Part shown: positions 11,501-22,030 of the stretch, in pieces
Numbering within the stretch: the stretch's first letter is position 1
How the letters are laid out: every line of letters begins with the position of its first letter
Assembly (NCBI RefSeq): GCF_910592395.1
Contig: NC_088323.1
Location: 11,333,501 to 11,397,500 of the forward strand
Source: Lineus longissimus
Lineage: Eukaryota > Nemertea > Pilidiophora > Heteronemertea > Lineidae
DNA: 64,000 bases
Direction: 5' to 3'
Position numbers and translations under genes: made by a program
The notes under the pieces: model-generated
What the model saw: only the letters and a program-made list of their open reading frames with translations
The model's database searches: none
Told to the model about the DNA's origin: nothing

Positions 11501-13903
11501 ATGTTGATGTAAACGAAACCTCAGCAGAATGGCGGCTAAGTCATTCTGTAAGGGAGGACCGGTCTCTAAACAGTCATTCAGCGACGGTGCATCGCTGACC
11601 TTACAGCTGCAATCATACACGATTCTGATTGGCGTTGTTGTTGAATCAGATCTCATAACCGCGTGGTGTGGTAAGTAGTGACCACTAGTTAGATCATCGC
11701 CTATGACTTCTTCAATAAATCCACGTGCGACTTGATCCTGAATAATGCTATCGTAAGTGCGAGGTAATTCAGAACTAAGTCTTTGAATCGTGTTTCGTGT
11801 GCGTTTCACACAAACGTCATAGTTGGTTGGTAGCGGATTGTGATTTTCCTTCCAAGGAAGACTAGCCACATAGCGTGTGCCATCGTGGCGCAAGTGAGTC
11901 TTGCAGAATGACTTGTAACGATCAGTGTCATCCGCCATGGCCCGACAGGGATCATCTTTGATTCCTATCGTTTCAAGATCCCAGTACTGCTGATAATCAC
12001 TCACATCTTGGCTCGTATCTGTTGAAATCACATGCGATAAGGCTTGAGAGTCTTTAGTTTGCGAATGTAGATGTCCCGAGAGAAGATAGCCAAGTTTAGA
12101 GCGAACAGCAATAGGTCCTGGGCCCCGAATTACGTGATCCTCTACGAAGTCCCAGAAGAAATCAGCTCCAATCAAAAGTGTGATTTGTAATGAATCGACG
12201 TTTGAGATCGGATGGGCGAGAGTTAATCCTTGTAGGTGAGGTAACGAAAGTAGCGATGAGTTGATGCGATTGTTCATTTGCGATATGCGAGGTACAACCA
12301 ATGCTGACATCTGCATCTTCTCACCGGAAATCGTATGTACGGAGAAAGTTACTTCGTCGAACTTTCTAGCTGAGCCTGGCTTACCCCCAAATGTGGTAAG
12401 GGAAAGCGTGTGAGAACCATTCGACGTTGCACTCAGCTTCTCTGCTAATTCCGTGGTGATGAAAGAGCGTGTCGATCCCTCGTCGAATAGGATGGTCGCC
12501 TTGCATGACGCTGTTGAGGACGAGACGTCCGTCACAGCTGTTTTCAATAAAACAGACCCGGATTTCCCTACGTGGGTGACAGTCATTTCGTCTGTACAGC
12601 CTGTTGTGACTGACTGAACAGTTTCTTCAGACTCGGTCGTTTCTCGTTCTGATTGTTGCGTTGTGTTTTGGTTATTAGAGTTTGTTTCCTTCTCATCAGG
12701 TCTTGACCCCGAACAAATGGCAGTGTGATGTCTCTTCTTACATTTGCGACACGTAAACTTTGACTTGCAGTCCTTGATTTTATGACGACCAAGGCAGTTG
12801 AAGCAAAGTTGAAGTTTCCGCGTCTGAGTCAAGCGATCAGCAGGTTTAGCATACACCGTGCACTCTCCTGAGTAATGCGTCCCTTTACAGAATGCACAGT
12901 ACGGTTTCCGTTGCGATTTGACGTTGGTATGAAAAGCTGCTGTGCTTTGCAGTTCCGAGCTGTATCCTGAACAGGCAGACGAACTATCTGCTGATACGTC
13001 ACCTGCCTCAAGAGCTTCGATTTCTGCTCCCAAAGCTACGCGTAGGTCGGATAATGACCATTCACAGGAACCATGATCCCGAGCAAGCTGTTGCTTGGTG
13101 GACGTGGGTAGTTTATCCAACACAATGGACACAAGAAAGTCCCCGTATGATGATTGATCTTTCCCAAGCGTGTCCAAGGTGCGAACATGACTTTCGAGCG
13201 TGTCGTAGAAATGACGTAATCCTTTGGCGTCAGCGGACGTCGTCACTGGTAACTCCATTAGCGCTTTCATCGTGGCGGCAACGATCTTATGTCTTTGACC
13301 GTAGCGTTTTCTTAATATTTCCATTGCATGGGCGTAGTTCAAATTTGTCAATGCTAAGCCATGAATAATCCGAGCAGCTTCACCTTTGAGTTGTCTCTTG
13401 AGGTACTGAAACTTTTCTATGTCCTCAAGCTTAGAGTTATTATGAACAGATGCTATGAATCCGTCGATGAACGTTTGCCAAAGCAAAATGTCTCCACTAA
13501 AAGTTTCTAAATCTAGTTTCGGCAAGCGACAATTCGACTTGTCCTTTGTCGTTGGGTCGGATGTGGTCTTGCGTGTACATCTACCACGTGAGCGTTTTAG
13601 GCGCATCTGAAGAACGTCGTAATTTTCCTGAACATCGAGAAGATAATCGTCGAATGTGACCACTGCTTCCTCTAGGTCCTTAGTTGGTATCAGCTCCAGT
13701 AATTCCTCATCGAGTTGCTTGAGAAAGTTGATTTTCGATCTGATGCTGTCCATGGTTGATTCGAGCTTGTCTAGTTCGTCGTCCGAGAGTTCGTCAAAGT
13801 TTTCGATAAACTCGTCAGCTTTCTTCGTTAGTTTCGTTAGTTGTCCTCTATGACTTCCTCGCGAAAACGCAAGACGTTCTGCAGCTTTTTCTTTGTCTGT
13901 CAT
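8561..13903 (-). CDS. BEL/Pao gag-pol polyprotein, intact 1780-codon frame
   Basis: This polyprotein supports reverse transcription and integration of the element. Domains in order: an N-terminal gag region of DUF1759 type (about residues 1-330); three CxxC/H zinc-knuckle-like clusters starting CAFCKGTHYSGEC and CFNCLGRHKIKDC (about 335-400); a retropepsin-like protease with DEGST (about 475); a BEL-type reverse transcriptase with VYDCS, FTADIEKAFLNVGL and the YVDN box (about 750-950); RNase H with FADSS, LELTAAL and SDSQ (about 1110-1200); and an integrase with an H/C zinc region, then D (GVDFTG), D (SDNAMT) and E (YERLIG) (about 1400-1600). The frame has no stop or frameshift, which points to a young insertion. 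Overlapping frames on the other strand are shadows. The first ATG, just downstream of the 5' LTR, is taken as start. Confidence 0.93.
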   Translation of the reverse strand: MTDKEKAAERLAFSRGSHRGQLTKLTKKADEFIENFDELSDDELDKLESTMDSIRSKINFLKQLDEELLELIPTKDLEEAVVTFDDYLLDVQENYDVLQMRLKRSRGRCTRKTTSDPTTKDKSNCRLPKLDLETFSGDILLWQTFIDGFIASVHNNSKLEDIEKFQYLKRQLKGEAARIIHGLALTNLNYAHAMEILRKRYGQRHKIVAATMKALMELPVTTSADAKGLRHFYDTLESHVRTLDTLGKDQSSYGDFLVSIVLDKLPTSTKQQLARDHGSCEWSLSDLRVALGAEIEALEAGDVSADSSSACSGYSSELQSTAAFHTNVKSQRKPYCAFCKGTHYSGECTVYAKPADRLTQTRKLQLCFNCLGRHKIKDCKSKFTCRKCKKRHHTAICSGSRPDEKETNSNNQNTTQQSERETTESEETVQSVTTGCTDEMTVTHVGKSGSVLLKTAVTDVSSSTASCKATILFDEGSTRSFITTELAEKLSATSNGSHTLSLTTFGGKPGSARKFDEVTFSVHTISGEKMQMSALVVPRISQMNNRINSSLLSLPHLQGLTLAHPISNVDSLQITLLIGADFFWDFVEDHVIRGPGPIAVRSKLGYLLSGHLHSQTKDSQALSHVISTDTSQDVSDYQQYWDLETIGIKDDPCRAMADDTDRYKSFCKTHLRHDGTRYVASLPWKENHNPLPTNYDVCVKRTRNTIQRLSSELPRTYDSIIQDQVARGFIEEVIGDDLTSGHYLPHHAVMRSDSTTTPIRIVYDCSCKVSDAPSLNDCLETGPPLQNDLAAILLRFRLHQHAFTADIEKAFLNVGLAEEDRKFTKFLWLSDVSNPDSALRVFQFKVVLFGAISSPFILNAAVRSHLEAQDSTTSWDIRNNIYVDNLASGTDTVPQAVSYYKDSRNEIHVGGWNIRAWASNCPEVVNCAKRDNVLSSDTNVKVLGMYWDTEEDTLHNSKWNHKPPDIEALVTKRDVTKVISSIFDPLGYLTPVHVKGKVFLQELWKRKLSWDEPLPEDLAKSWVTISQELAEAYQTSDIPRKLFETVDKEGGSYELHVFADSSIKSYGACAYLVRGSEVSLVMAKSRVVPMKSMTMPRLELTAALVGSRLLAYVHKSLRPYIDIGHSVLWSDSQIVIGWLHSEKQLPTFVANRVKEIRSYDMINEIRYCPTQDNPADVITRGLTADNLRHATLWWKGPHWLCTETWPENVEYLDSHAQSVNSDAADRSSESLRTQPETELVTTVSEVTEPTDISNIIDLDKFNSYTALLRVSALVLRFVSNLRKERQLRKVGPLTSDEIHSAELVWIKAIQNRSYQAEIQGIKEKSVKGPLVKQLRLFIGENGLLRVGGRLHNAEISHDAKFPILIPSKHRYAKLIILQAHAGVLHSGAQSTIVHIRQKFWITNIRQRVKSLLRDCVICKRVMGKPFRSPIPPPLQASRLLSAPAFTVCGVDFTGALFVRGGEGDSKAYICLFTCAVTRAIDLEIVNDLSVASFLRAFRRFASRRSLPQEMISDNAMTFLSSSDILSTYLANHRVKWTFIKKRAAWYGGFYERLIGLTKSVLKKALGRRLLTLEELQTVVAEIAAVLNDRPITFQSTEVGDLEPLTPSHFLNGRVLTKGTLGLPLFDLEEVDDPSFGFSTSLMQRRIVLMAKLQKEFWNRWSSEYLSALRERDRGMGKGTLRNQIRINDVVLIQDENQNRVKWHMGKVTELHYGNDGLVRSVSLKTARGHTNRPIVKLIHLESSDCQSEDTPDTDVEDNSSARPRRQAAIVARDRIRNMSD

Positions 13904-13936
13904 GATGAGTGTTTTCCAAGGTCACGGCACCATAAA

Positions 13937-14146
13937 TGTAGGGGTGGTTCGTAAGCAAGAACGCCAGACGACTAGCTTCCATAAAATCTATGACTCGAAT
14001 CCTTTATTCTATACACAGTAAAAGCATGGTGAAGACGATTACATGATTAGGTTAGATGAACGACTAAACATTATGACACAACACGTATTACAATTCAATA
14101 TGAACATGAATGAAAGAATTAAACCCATAATATAATCGCCGCGACA
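13937..14146 (-). repeat. 5' LTR of the BEL element
   Basis: The 210-bp segment begins TGTAGGGG and ends CGCCGCGACA on the plus strand, giving TG...CA termini. On the minus strand it contains an AATAAA signal (GAATAAAGG). It is followed after three to four bases by the primer-binding-site-like TGGTGCCGTGACC. The outer 35 bp recur at the 3' end of the element. Confidence 0.75.
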
Positions 14147-16179
14147 AACGGGATAAGCCTTTTTTCCTAACGGGACGTCGAGACAGTTACCCCCCCCCCT
14201 TCCCCGTTCCCACCCTCATGACATGTAGCATTGATTGTAGGCCTATTGTTACTCACAATCTATTTTTTTGTAATTGATACTGGTAGTATCAATGTGAAAT
14301 ATGCCACACGTTGGGAGCATGCAAGGCCTATAGTACAATACACCATCATCACAATCAAATATTTCAATAATACACTGTCAACTAGAGTGAATGTTCAACC
14401 ATCAATCACGTGCATTGTAGTGTACATCACATTCGAATTTCAAAACTACTACTTATTTTTGCCGTGAAACTGACCTGAGTTATCGAAACACCGTCACCCC
14501 TTCGAACGGATTACGAAAAGAGGAAGAAGCAGGTCCGCATTTATCGAAATATTGCTAAATATAATTGTCAAAATGTCGACCAAATTACCAATTAAATCAC
14601 AATAAACTTATCAAATGTTCACTCATGCCTTTAGGTGAAAAAATACTGATTTTTCAATCATTCTCAATTTTACTAATCACCAATCACAAAAAGAAATAAT
14701 GATGCAATTACCCAAAATAGATGAGATTTGACCACTGGTATAATTCCGCCATCTTGGATATCGGCATCGTCACCACCACTTCAAATTCTAAAGTCTTATT
14801 CAGGCCTAATATGTGTCACCTGCTGTGGTAAAATGGCTTGTTTTATCAATAAATAACAAAATATGATCTTTGTAAATAAAATCGGAGATCTTCTGGTGTG
14901 TTTTTATGTGAATTTATTACGAACTATCAATGCAGCGCAGGGCAGCCATCGTGTTCTCATGCGTAGTGGCGATGCGATAGCCATCCGCGGCACTGCTTTT
15001 CAAGATGGTGGCAATTGCCCAGTGCTAGAGGCGTTGTAAGGAAAATTGAGAGCAGGCCCCTGATGAATGAACTCTCAACGATATCGATATATTTTCGTAA
15101 TTCCAGCACAACTGTTCAACAATGAACGTCCACCGACAATCCCACTTAACGAATATTAATATCAATTCATATCATGTATCTTAAAACGCTTTTATTTCAT
15201 TTTAAAAAGAGTTATCGAGTGAACGATGACCTCCTACCGTACCCTCGAAATAAACAGCCAAAATGACCACAAAAACACCTTTTTAGAAAAAAACAGCAAT
15301 TTTTACGTAATAAATGTCATCAGAGACGAAACTAGACACTAATTTAGCTAGGTATGCACAGTAATAGTACCTGAAGTGATCGATTTCAAGGAGAAAATAC
15401 ACTGAAAACAACTTTTCAGGAACAGAAATAAGATCACATTGTGAATAATATTGCTTCAAATCTGCCAAGGGTTTGTAGAGTGACTTTGAACGAAATTTCA
15501 TGGACATCAGATAGAAACCAATGCAGAAGCATACACTCCTTCTCTGCATCACAATCATTGAAGCAACTGTTCCTTGACCAATCCATGATTCATCATTATA
15601 TTACATTATATAACAATTCATGGCACGAATTCAGCAACACATTGAGTGCATTCGATCTAATCCACTAATCCACATACCCATATTGCACCAAGTGTAATGA
15701 ACCCAGTAAGACAGGTAAACCTAACACAGCAGGTGGTGTCTGTAGTGCAATAGCAGATGTCTAGGAGGAAGGCCATGGAGTGCAATCAATCAGCTTATCT
15801 GACCTATTATAAACATCCAGCTGAGAGGCATTCCACCTATTTTGCTCATCTTTCGCTAACGGGGTCTGGCGGTCATGAAGGCGACAGGTAACAGCCTTTT
15901 GTTCTTTTGTTACGATAGTGATTATAGTCTTTGAAAAATACTGTCTTTAAAAATCCATTGGTGAAACAATAAAAAACCTTGTACTCTCAGTACATACACT
16001 CTTCATATAAATGTCACCAAATTTGAATAGGAGCCATTGCTTTTTTGCCCCTAGGCCACTGGCATGGCTGAGGAGGTATTCCCATTCTCTTCGGCATTTT
16101 TTGACCCCACCTGTTCGTCCATTTCTTTGATATGCTGTAGATGTATAACATATTCGTAGGAGCTGTTCGCTCATGATCG
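14147..16179. other. Unassigned AT-rich DNA
   Basis: No gene or element end is recognised. A C-run and a GC-richer patch with AAGATGGTGG near 15000 are the only compositional features. The minus frame at 15947-16270 lacks splice or start support and is not called. Confidence 0.4.
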
Positions 16180-16850
16180 GCTCAATCAGATTCTTGATTT
16201 CATCACAAGGAGGTGTTGGCTGAAAACAGAATGAATTGCCATCACTCCAATACAATGTAACAGAAATCAATGAATTTATATAGTAAGTCTATCTCCTGAG
16301 ATTCCATTATATGTCACACAAGTTTTTGGTTTGACCTAATATTCAAGGTCACACAGGTCGAACTTGATTGGTCCATTGATTAATAATGTAAATGCTCAAA
16401 CTTGAGACTGCGTCAAGATATTCTTTTGATATGCAGTAAATGTGTAGCATATCCATTGACGATGCTCAATATTGAAAAATGGCTCGATTGACTCACTGAT
16501 TCACTGTTTTACCACTAGGGGGTGTTTGCTCGAAGCAAAAACAATGCAATTGCTCCTATACAACTCAAATTTTTTTTTACAGAAGTTATGATGAATTTAT
16601 GGTGACTGTATATGTATACAAGTAACATGATACATTGCACAGGTTTTTTCTGGGCCAAATTTTTAAAGAGCAAAGTTCAAAAGTTCATGATTGGTCCATT
16701 CACTACTTTAGACTGCTTCAGTAGTTACTTTTAATATGCAAATAATGTATGGCATGTCATATTTTGTGCCTTAACCGCTAATAAAAATCTTCAAGCATTG
16801 TCAAGTTCAAGGGTTTAAGTCATTATTCAATGTGCAGACCAATCACGAAC
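16180..16850 (+). repeat. Diverged core monomers of H1 type
   Basis: Blocks such as CAAGGTCACACAGGTC, TTGGTCCATTGATTA and CCACTAGGGGGTGTTTGCT recur about every 300 bp in the order seen in H1 copies, at lower identity. Neither H1 terminus is visible. Confidence 0.5.
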
Positions 16851-17759
16851 TTTAGACCCGTCCATCATAACATTAAGTATCGTGAATAGAAACACTCGGT
16901 TATAAATTAAATAAATTTTGATAAAAATTTTACACTTCATGAGGAATTTTCAATAGCAACTAGAAGTGTCTAGAGTTCACAGGTAAACTTGGAGGCAGTG
17001 ATTTATTATGTCAATTAGTTACGTTATTAAAAAAAAAACACACATGCACAACTTCAATATATCAGTTATCATCCCTGAAAGTTGCAGTGCTCTCCACTGA
17101 TCAAGTTAGAGAGGAGTTGTCTGGAGACGATATTTTTTTGGTCAAAATTTCCCGCAAGACAACAGATTTCATGCAAGTTATGTGATCGATGACAAAAAGG
17201 ACAATGCTATTTTGCTCATATTTTTCCGAACTGTTATTAGTGTCAGATTTCATGAACCCTATATGGAGGCAAGCACTTAATATTTCGAAACCCTGAACGG
17301 GGTAAAGCATTTCAGGTAGTGGCAAACAATTCGGAAAGACAATAATAACAACACAATAAACCAAGGTAGACCCAATAAAGTATCCCTTTTCAGAAATCTT
17401 ATAATGTTATCTAAATATTCCTGATTTGATATTGAGAAAGAAACAGAGTTTACACACTAAAAAGGGACTCATTCACCAGAAAAGGGCCCAGGGAGGTCAG
17501 CCAGCCAAACCACTGCACACGACCACAAACATTGGCCAATATGCACTGTTGTACTCTGGATTGAATGATGAAAAACAAAATAGATGAGAGAAGGAGCAAG
17601 CACGTCTGCTCTCGACAAGGTATGACCGTGAACTGATGGAGTCGTCAGGGCAGGATCTGTTGACTGCATAGGTTTGTTGTAGAGGTGGCGTCGGTCTGTT
17701 CGGACGAGACGGTTCTATTGAGTGGGTGTCATAATCGTCCACATTGCAGAGGATAACCA
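16851..17759. other. Unassigned DNA
   Basis: No gene is supported. A minus frame at 17497-17760 has no recognisable domain. Confidence 0.4.
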
Positions 17760-17799
17760 TCGGACCTAATTGAAGGTGCTTTGGTGAAGGCTAGAAGGA

Positions 17800-18640
17800 A
17801 AGACAGACACAGTCTACTCTACCCGACAGCCCCTGTAGCAAGCGTCAATGGAGGCGAACCACCATTCTACCTCATCACAACCTTTGCTCCAGGCTTTGCT
17901 GGTCCCAGCAACATTATCTAAGAGAACTAGGACTGCCTTGCCAGATCCAAAACCACACAAAGGGTTAACCAAGTCCCCAATATTTTTGGCCATAGGAGAC
18001 CAAAAAATCTGAGGGACTTGTTAGTCAGGGCGAAACTGTCTCCACCACAGGGGACACGCCTAGGGATCATTGGTCCCATCCCTCTTACCCAGATTGACCA
18101 AGGGCTCAACACCTCTCATCCTGGTAGGGGGTAATTACCTCCTCCTCCCCCCAGAGACCTGGGTGCACTAGAACGTTGTGTAGATACTGTATCTATCTCG
18201 ACACCTCCGCCCGGGGGCTCCGGCTCTATTCGCAGCCATGTCACGTCTAGGACATACACAACCAGAGCAAACATAGATTGCAAAAGCAACAATTTAATAT
18301 ACTGTCTATCATGTATTACATGTGGATTACAATATGTGGGTCAAAAGAAAAACAATTTACTGTGCACGACTTTGCGATTACTTCAGAAACATCACAAAAA
18401 ACAATAAAGATGACACTGTGGGTAGACACTGCAACACCCCGGGACACAAGGGTCTGGATGATATCAAAGCGCATGTGCTGGCCTTCATCCATCTTCCACC
18501 GAACTCTCAGGAAGCCCTGCAAAAGAGATTGATCACAGAACTTGACTGGATCCATCGCTTATGCACACCAGCTGCAGCTCCTTTTGGTCTAAATTTACTG
18601 GACTAATTAGTCACCTGGTCCGTGATACCTTACCTCGTCC
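17800..18640 (+). mobile_element. 3' fragment of a Penelope-like retroelement
   Basis: In changing plus-strand frames the segment encodes the end of a Penelope-like reverse transcriptase (RRPKNLRDLLVRAKL near 17990-18040). A GIY-YIG endonuclease follows: NLIYCLSCITCGLQYVG near 18290-18345, then GRHCNTPGHKGLDD and ELDWIHRL down to the stop at 18606. This order, RT then GIY-YIG nuclease, is typical of Penelope-like elements. At least one frameshift lies near 18355, and stops occur near 17925 and 18130. It is a dead 5'-truncated copy whose upstream limit is uncertain. Confidence 0.65.
18272..18606 (+). pseudogene. GIY-YIG endonuclease domain of the Penelope-like element (frameshifted)
   Basis: The domain would nick target DNA for element insertion. 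The first half (the CxxC pair, then GLQYVG as the YIG-type motif) is in one frame and the second half (GRHCNTPGHKG ... TELDWIHRL ... PFGLNLLD) is in another. One frameshift near 18355 therefore breaks it. The C-terminal stop at 18606 looks original. Confidence 0.65.
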
Positions 18641-18751
18641 CAATGTACTCTGGATTGAAACTATAGATGATGTACTATCAAATAAAGTCATAAACTTAGC
18701 CCTATTCCCTATACTATATTTTATAATTCATGTTTCCATAATCCATCAGAA

Positions 18752-18926
18752 TATAATTTTCCTAATTGAAAATATTATCCACTAGTAGCGTACTTACCTG
18801 TCAGAATTACATTTGAGCATTATCTCCGGCATCCCGGAACACGCCGATTCCATTTTTTACTCCCACCACCTGTGGTCCCCCGCGCATGCGCACCACCTCT
18901 TTATCTGAGGCATTACAGCCTATACC
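18752..18926 (+). repeat. Left inverted terminal repeat of the DIRS element
   Basis: The sequence from ATAATTTTCCTAATTGAAAA through GTAGCGTACTTACCTGTC to the TTATCTGAGGC block is the inverted counterpart of 26508-26643. Its outermost 45 bp differ from the right repeat but are matched in the internal complementary region. Confidence 0.85.
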
Positions 18927-18977
18927 CCTTAACGAAATTAAATCCTAAAAGGGGAGGAGGGCGGGAACCATTCTAAC

Positions 18978-19080
18978 AGGTAAGTACGCTACTAGTGGAT
19001 AATATTTTCAATTAGGAAAATTATAATCCACTGCGTAGCTCCCTTACCTGTTAGAATTACATTTGAGCAGCAATAACGAA
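18978..19080 (+). repeat. Internal complementary region of the DIRS element
   Basis: The left half (AGGTAAGTACGCTACTAGTG onward) is the complement of the left terminus. The right half (TCCACTGCGTAGCTCCCTTA onward) is the complement of the right terminus. The junction mimics the joined element ends, as expected for the circle-junction template of DIRS elements. Confidence 0.85.
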
Positions 19081-19125
19081 GCCTAAACTGGCTGGTGGGT
19101 AGGATATAATAAAATATAATCTTAA

Positions 19126-19863
19126 TTAGAGATGAGCCGGACAAGAAGTCGACAGTACTGCCCTAGCAAACTGTGACCTCTTTCCAGACACATCCCTCAT
19201 GTAGAAGGCGGAAAAAGTCGATTCAGACTTCCAGTTGGCAGCTTGTATAATGGTTTCCAGGGGAATCCCATTAGCAAGTGCCCATGAAGAGGATAACCCT
19301 CTTACATCATGAGCCTTACATTTCGTCCTCTCTTGGAGGGTAGCATTGCTGTCACAATGTTTTATAGTGTCGGTCACCCACCGACTCACAGTATCCCAAG
19401 AACAGGGATGACTCTTCCCTTTTGCATACGTGATGAATAGCTGCATGTGCTCTCCCCTTAACTCCTTGTTTTTTTGTAAGTATAACCGGAGAGCCCTGCA
19501 TGGGCACAACCAAGTGTCTTCATGGACACTGGACCCTATCTCCATCTTGGGAAGGAAAATGGCTTTACTCATGTAAGAAATGGATTCATTTTTAGCAATG
19601 AAACCAGTAGCAGGAATCAGATTCACTCCTTCCCCTGACCAGACTATATGGCCTGGTGCGACTGACAGGGAATGCAGAGTACTTCTCCTCCTGGCTGACG
19701 CTGCTGCAATGAGGAAAACTGTATTTAAGGTTAGCGATTTCAGATCCACCTTATCTAAGGGCTCAAACGGCGGTAAAGACAGCTTCATTAGTAGTAAAGG
19801 TAAATTCCAACTAGGACAGATCGGCCTAGCTGGAGGTCTTTCGTTTGTAAAGGCTTTAATCAT
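19126..19863 (-). pseudogene. DIRS tyrosine recombinase, C-terminal catalytic part
   Basis: This domain would integrate the circular cDNA of the element. Of the R-H-R-Y catalytic set, an arginine lies in ASARRRSTL, H and R in KAHDVRGLSSS, and the nucleophile tyrosine in FSAFYMRD. The segment is the downstream half of a protein whose N-terminal half lies at 21215-21800; an insertion at about 19880-21220 separates them. The stop at 19126, beside the internal complementary region, looks like the natural end. Confidence 0.85.
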
Positions 19864-19879
19864 CTATACTATATTGCGC

Positions 19880-21220
19880 GTTGTGGCCGCTAAATAGGAG
19901 GCGATTTTTGTTTCAAAATTGGGCCTCGGAAATGCGTCGAATTCATGCAACTTTTGGCTTCGTAGGTGTGGATCATAAGTAAGAGTGTCACTGAGGGTGT
20001 CATACGTCGAATATCTTGGTGGTTTTGGAATAAATAACAACTTTGTGGAGATGACGTCAACTGGAGAGCTCCAAGTAATCTCTTCGACGAGAAGTCTATC
20101 AGTAATCTCTCTGCATTATTACCGTCACGAAAATTGCCGAGCCACTTCCCACCTCCGCTATCAACCAATCAGATGTCCTGTTCAAATGGTCCCTTCCATG
20201 CGCGCATCATCCACCAATCAAAATCGACGTGACTGACGCCAGCATGCAAGATGGCGGTGCCCATATCTGAAGGAAAAATGCTGCTTTCCACCTCGAGACA
20301 GCCATTTATTCACAAATAGCTCATCTTAGGACACAATGTACCCAACGGGAGACAAGATTTACGCACACACCGGTCACTTAAACCATTCTGGCGCTAATCG
20401 CTGGCTGATATCGAGTACATCACCAATCTGCACCATCTTGGTTTCCGAGAATTGGTTTAGCATTGTGGACGCCTGTACATCATGTACATCGTTACATAGT
20501 TCCGTTTTCAAGAAGTAATATGTAAAGTCACAGACTTAGTGCACCCCCCTTTATGTCAGGGGAGCTCCCCCGAACCCCCTACGAGCATATGTTAAGTGCA
20601 AGCTCTAACAACTACAGCTGTTACAATGGGCCCCCCCCCCAACCCCCCCCAACCCCCCCCCCCCTGTTGGACAGTCAACTAGCCCTTCTGTGTCATACTG
20701 CTGGGGGGGGGGGGGGGGGGGCGATGGATGTCATCTGTACTTGTGATAGTTGTGCAAATAAAGAATTTGAATTTGAATTTGATATTATCCAGTGCAATGG
20801 GGGAAGCCCCCTAAACCCCCCATTGCCATTGGACAGTCAATTAACCCTTCTGTGTACCCACTCACTGGGTTATTTTGAGCCTATAGGCCTGCCATTATGA
20901 CATCAAAATAAATTGGTTTAAATTGTCTTTGGACTTGGTTGTGACTGCCAAGTCAAGTGCCAGTGCCACAAAATGCCAAAAATAATTATTGCGAAAGGTC
21001 GTGTTATGGAAAAAGTCTCTATGTATGTTCTGAATGGTAATAATGATCAATTGAATTGGTTTACTGCTGTTAAAATTACTAAATATTGCAAGAAATTTGG
21101 GAAATTTGAAAGGAAGAATCGAAATCGTGTCTTCATTCGTGTGCGGACGCCACTGAAGCAGACGGTAGTTTGTTCTCTGTCCGCTAGGGTGCAGAATCTA
21201 GATGGTGTATATTGAGAGTT
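19880..21220. mobile_element. 1.3-kb insertion inside the tyrosine recombinase, with C and G homopolymers
   Basis: The recombinase reading is interrupted here, and TATATTG occurs on both sides (just before 19877 and at about 21207-21213) as a possible 7-bp target duplication. The insert carries runs of C near 20627-20663, a run of 18 G near 20704-20721, a duplicated GACAGTCAACTAGCCCTTCT block, and AATAAAGAATTTGAATTTGA near 20757. The last resembles the 3' tail of a LINE on the plus strand. No coding domain is recognised and the termini are not inverted repeats, so the class is unknown. Confidence 0.55.
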
Positions 21221-21800
21221 CGGCCAATTTGCCAACTGAGACTGGGATATTATCCCACCCTGAATGTATGGCAGAAATGGCTGCCCTGTACCCAGCGATA
21301 GTGCAAACTCCTAGGTTCTTTTCTTTAAACAAATATGTCAGAAAGGAGGCCATCTGGCCTAAAGAGGCCTGCAATGGTCGCACACGGTGAAATTTGCACG
21401 AGTCACTGTAAATTCTAATTCTTGCATCATAGGTATTTCTGGTCGAAGACCTTCTTGCCTGGGCTACTCTCTCAGCAGCCACTTCGGGTACGCCCTTCTC
21501 AATCCAGGCACTCTTGACAATTTCCATGCAATTAATATTAGGACTGACGGGTCCCTGTGAAGCTGAAAATTGTGTGGTTGAAACAGAAGGTCCTGCCTGT
21601 CTGGTAGTTCGATCGGAGATTCGATCAGGAGATCCAATATTCCTGAGAACCACGCTTGTTGTGGCCACCACGGGGCAATCAGAATGACCACACAGTCGTC
21701 CTCTAGGATCTTGTTTAGTACTCTCTGAATCAGTGCAATTGGGGGAAATGCATAACCTAGAAGGTCTTTCCATGAGATGCTCAGAGCATCTACTGTCCAT
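21198..21800 (-). pseudogene. DIRS tyrosine recombinase, N-terminal SAM-like part
   Basis: The helical core-binding region is visible (SSTRNTYDARIRIYSDSC, then QMASFLTYLFKEKNLGVCTI and AGYRAAISAIHSGW). This is the typical N-terminal domain of DIRS recombinases. The frame ends where the 1.3-kb insertion begins, so the last residues before the stop are insert-derived. Confidence 0.8.
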
Positions 21801-22030
21801 GCCTGACTGTCTCGTACTGGCGATATATATATTGGTAACTGATGATTCCGACTTGTCGCAAACAGGTCCACATGGGGCCTGTCCAGGCGAAAATCATGCT
21901 CAGAATTGGACGATGTAGAGTCCATTCTGTTGGGAACGTCTTGTCCTTCCGGGACAAAGCATCCGGCACTATATTCTTTACCCCCGCTATGTGTCGGGCT
22001 TGTACTTGGGTTTTGTTCTCTATGCACCAA
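21464..22030 (-). pseudogene. DIRS linker domain between RNase H and recombinase
   Basis: The block DLFATSRNHQLPIYISPVRD, then WKDLLGYAFPPIALIQRVLN and ILIAPWWPQQAWF, is the conserved segment that follows RNase H in DIRS-like and related retroelements. It overlaps the recombinase start in another frame, so a frameshift or overlapping organisation is present. A DAM-type methyltransferase motif was not recognised. Confidence 0.7.

Larger units (their letters stand above)
8383..14146 (-). mobile_element. BEL/Pao LTR retrotransposon, minus strand
   Basis: Read on the minus strand, the element runs from a 5' LTR (14146 down to 13937) through a primer-binding-site-like TGGTGCCGTGACC. It then has one long gag-pol frame, a purine-rich tract (GCGGCGGGGAGTA) directly before 8417, and only the first 35 bp of the 3' LTR. 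Both LTRs start TGTCGCGGCGATTATATTAT on the minus strand. The missing 3' LTR makes self-mobilisation unlikely even though the coding frame is open. No clear target duplication survives, because one border is lost. Confidence 0.9.

Noticed and set aside
9451-13368. Several 60-100 codon frames inside the BEL coding region
   Set aside because: They are shadows of the 1780-codon gag-pol frame.
15947-16270. 107-codon minus frame with basic Cys-containing text
   Set aside because: No recognised domain or splice support, and it overlaps worn H1-type monomers.
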